A DNA stretch of 64,000 nucleotides from Stenotrophomonas maltophilia (GTDB taxonomy: Bacteria > Pseudomonadota > Gammaproteobacteria > Xanthomonadales > Xanthomonadaceae). This document shows positions 62,275-64,000 of this stretch, piece by piece (the stretch's first letter is position 1; each line of letters begins with the position of its first letter). The notes under the pieces were generated by a model, which searched no databases, had not been told where the DNA came from, and was given only the letters and a program-made list of their open reading frames with translations. The position numbers and the translations under genes were made by a program. The DNA lies in contig NZ_CP033877.1 of NCBI RefSeq assembly GCF_006970445.1, positions 2,426,750 through 2,490,749 of the forward strand, written 5' to 3'.

Positions 62275-62413
62275 CGTGCTTCGATCCCTGCGTTCGCGCG
62301 AGCGGCCAGTGTACGGCGTGGCCGCCCTGCACCGGGCTTGATATCGATCAAGGTAGCCGTGCCGGCCAGCGCCGAGAATCCCCGGGTCGGTCATCAAGTT
62401 GACCCCTGCCAAC

Positions 62414-62437
62414 CGTTATATCATCTTTGATATAACG
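62414..62437. promoter_or_regulatory. Perfect ModE-box palindrome
   Basis: CGTTATATCA-TCTT-TGATATAACG has ten-base arms without mismatch and contains the CGTTATAT / ATATAACG halves I know from the E. coli ModE box. It starts 140 bases from the modE start and ends 20 bases before the receptor ATG, a repressor position. Confidence 0.85.
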
Positions 62438-62456
62438 AACCTGAGGACTCGCGAGG

Positions 62457-64000
62457 ATGCGTACCTGTCGTTTCGTTCTACCCCTGTCTGCCCTGCTGCT
62501 CCCGCTTGCCGCCACCGCCGCCGACGCCGCCTCGCCGCCGCCGGTGTTCACCCTGGGCACGATCGACGTGCGTGCCGAGCGCGGCACCTCGCCCACCGTG
62601 GCCGAACGCAGCCTCGATGCCGAACGCATCCAGCAGCTCGACCGCAATACGGTCGGTGATGCGGTCAGCGTGCTGCCGGGCGTGAGCCTGGCCCGCAACT
62701 CGCGCAACGAGGACATGGTCTACCTGCGCGGCTTCGACGCACGGCAGGTGCCGGTGTTCCTCGACGGCATCCCGCTGTACGTGCCCTATGACGGCTACGT
62801 GGACTTCGGCCGCTTCACCACCTTCGACCTTGCCGAGATCCAGGTCGCCAGCGGCGGTGCCTCGCTGCTGTACGGGCCGAACATCCTCGGCGGTGCGATC
62901 AACCTGGTCAGTCGCCGTCCCGAGCGCCCACTTGAAGGCGATGTGCGGCTGGGCGTGGCCGATGGCGGCGAGCGCAAGGCGGCCGTCAATATCGGTGGCC
63001 GCCGTGGCGACTGGTACTTCCAGCTTGGTGCGTCGATCCTGAAGGCCGATGAATTCCCGCTGCCGGATGGCTTCGTCGACTACAAGCGCGTGCCCACCGA
63101 TACCGGCAAGGACCGCCGCAACGCCTCGCGCGACGACCGTCGCCTGTCGTTCAAGCTGGGCTATACCCCGCGCGAGGGCGACGAGTACGCGATCGGCTAC
63201 GCGCGCCAGGACGGCGAGAAGGACAACCCGGTCTACACCGGCACCGCGCGCAGCGGCATCCGTTACTGGCGCTGGCCGTGGTGGGACAAGGACAGCCTGT
63301 ACTTCATCGGCAACACCCGGCTGGGCGAGCACACCACGCTGCGCACCCGCGTCTACCGCGATACCTATGGCAACGGCCTGGATGCCTACACCGACGGCAG
63401 CTACCAGGTGGCGATGGACAACAGCAGCTTCCCCAGCATCTACGACGACCGCACCGTGGGCGGCTCGGTAACCCTGGCCACCACGGCGCTGCCGCGCCAG
63501 GAACTGCAGTTCGCGATCCACTACAAGGAAGACCAGCACAGCGAGCGCAACCCGCACTCGCCCACCAAGGACTTCCGTGATGTCACCACCTCGGTGGCGA
63601 TCGAGGACCGCATCGCGCTGACCAACACCTCGCACCTGCGCGTGGGCATCGGCCATGACCGCCGCGACGCCAAGCGCGTGTATTTCTGGCCAACCGGCAG
63701 CACCGATGCCACCAATGCGGTGCTGGAGTACGTGCAGCAACTGGCGCCGGACCAGCAGTGGTATGCAAGCGCCGCGCGGCGCACGCGTTTCCCGACCATC
63801 AAGGATCGCTACTCCGCGCGCATGGGTTCAGCCCTGCCCAACCCGGACCTGAAGGCCGAGCATGCCACTCACTTCGAGGTGGGCCTGCGTGGCAGTTGGT
63901 GGGAAGGCGGCCAGTTGCAGGCGGCGCTGTTCCAGAGCCGTATCGATGACCTGATCCAGAACGCGGTGGTGGCCTCGCGCGAATGCGGCGGCAGCACCTG
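62457..64000 (+). CDS. TonB-dependent receptor under a ModE box (3' end outside window)
   Basis: The first ~514 residues of an outer-membrane receptor are seen. The signal peptide covers 1-~25 (PLAATAADA), and the TonB box region is GTIDVRAERG (about 34-43). The plug lies at about 50-155 (YLRGFDARQVPVFLDGIPLY, SGGASLLYGPNILGGAINLV), then the barrel follows. Barrel motifs such as NPDLKAEHATHFEVGL place the end some 100-150 residues beyond the edge. GAGG lies directly before the ATG. The ModE palindrome 20 bases upstream points to molybdate or tungstate supply, perhaps as a chelate. No modABC genes lie within the window, though they may follow it. Confidence 0.92.
   Translation, partial: MRTCRFVLPLSALLLPLAATAADAASPPPVFTLGTIDVRAERGTSPTVAERSLDAERIQQLDRNTVGDAVSVLPGVSLARNSRNEDMVYLRGFDARQVPVFLDGIPLYVPYDGYVDFGRFTTFDLAEIQVASGGASLLYGPNILGGAINLVSRRPERPLEGDVRLGVADGGERKAAVNIGGRRGDWYFQLGASILKADEFPLPDGFVDYKRVPTDTGKDRRNASRDDRRLSFKLGYTPREGDEYAIGYARQDGEKDNPVYTGTARSGIRYWRWPWWDKDSLYFIGNTRLGEHTTLRTRVYRDTYGNGLDAYTDGSYQVAMDNSSFPSIYDDRTVGGSVTLATTALPRQELQFAIHYKEDQHSERNPHSPTKDFRDVTTSVAIEDRIALTNTSHLRVGIGHDRRDAKRVYFWPTGSTDATNAVLEYVQQLAPDQQWYASAARRTRFPTIKDRYSARMGSALPNPDLKAEHATHFEVGLRGSWWEGGQLQAALFQSRIDDLIQNAVVASRECGGST

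Noticed and set aside
1..64000. CRISPR arrays, tRNA or rRNA genes, prophage and complete insertion sequences.
   Set aside because: No regularly spaced repeats, no tRNA-like cloverleaf with conserved arms and no transposase or integrase gene were found on reading. The repeats present are REP/SMAG palindromes.

Overview
The window looks like a chromosomal segment of Stenotrophomonas (Xanthomonadaceae), most likely the S. maltophilia group. The evidence is the high GC content, the many short palindromes that carry GTAG at one end (the SMAG/REP type I know from S. maltophilia), and the gene repertoire. This identification comes from reading, not from a database search.

Layout. (1) 1-1586: an HWE-type sensor kinase, cut by the window edge, and its single-domain response regulator. 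(2) 1722-8933: a complete heme-scavenging locus on the minus strand, with a FecI-type sigma factor, a FecR-type anti-sigma factor, a large signalling TonB-dependent receptor, a secreted hemophilin-like protein and its Slam outer-membrane exporter. (3) 9081-15769: a divergent operon with a Zur-like operator, a second TonB-dependent receptor, an exported membrane-anchored CobN-like chelatase, an ExbB-like protein and a DUF2149 protein. It resembles P. aeruginosa PA1922-PA1925. (4) 15796-19671: a LysR regulator facing pirin, two isochorismatase-family hydrolases and an OsmC protein.

(5) 19766-55384: about 36 kb that form one coherent surface and secretion island. It encodes a VreA-VreI-VreR cell-surface signalling unit, a second-type (Hxc/Gsp-like) type II secretion system, a LapA/DING-like phosphatase candidate, a 4131-residue filamentous-haemagglutinin-like exoprotein (PdtA type), its TPS transporter (PdtB type), a TonB/ExbB/ExbD set whose ExbB carries a large periplasmic DUF2341/LamG domain, a porin, and three Phd-like proteins. 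Gene content and much of the order match the P. aeruginosa vreAIR-hxc-lapA-pdtA-phdA-pdtB-exbB2-exbD2 region. Three PHO-box-like sites lie at the three main promoters, so I infer that phosphate starvation (PhoB) plus Vre signalling controls the island.

(6) 55502-55815: a repeat-rich gap with a 182-bp element bounded by perfect 25-bp inverted repeats. (7) 55856-57490: an Lrp regulator divergent from azlCD. (8) 57711-59146: two exported or lipoprotein-like proteins of unknown function. (9) 59283-61237: a PAS-domain protein overlapping a CysJ-like diflavin reductase. (10) 61250-64000: ModE, with a tandem 144-bp duplication of its 3' end, and a TonB-dependent receptor, cut by the window edge, whose promoter holds a perfect ModE palindrome.

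A common theme is nutrient acquisition across the outer membrane, with one system each for heme, zinc or another metal, phosphate and molybdate. No tRNA, rRNA, CRISPR array, prophage or complete insertion sequence was seen.
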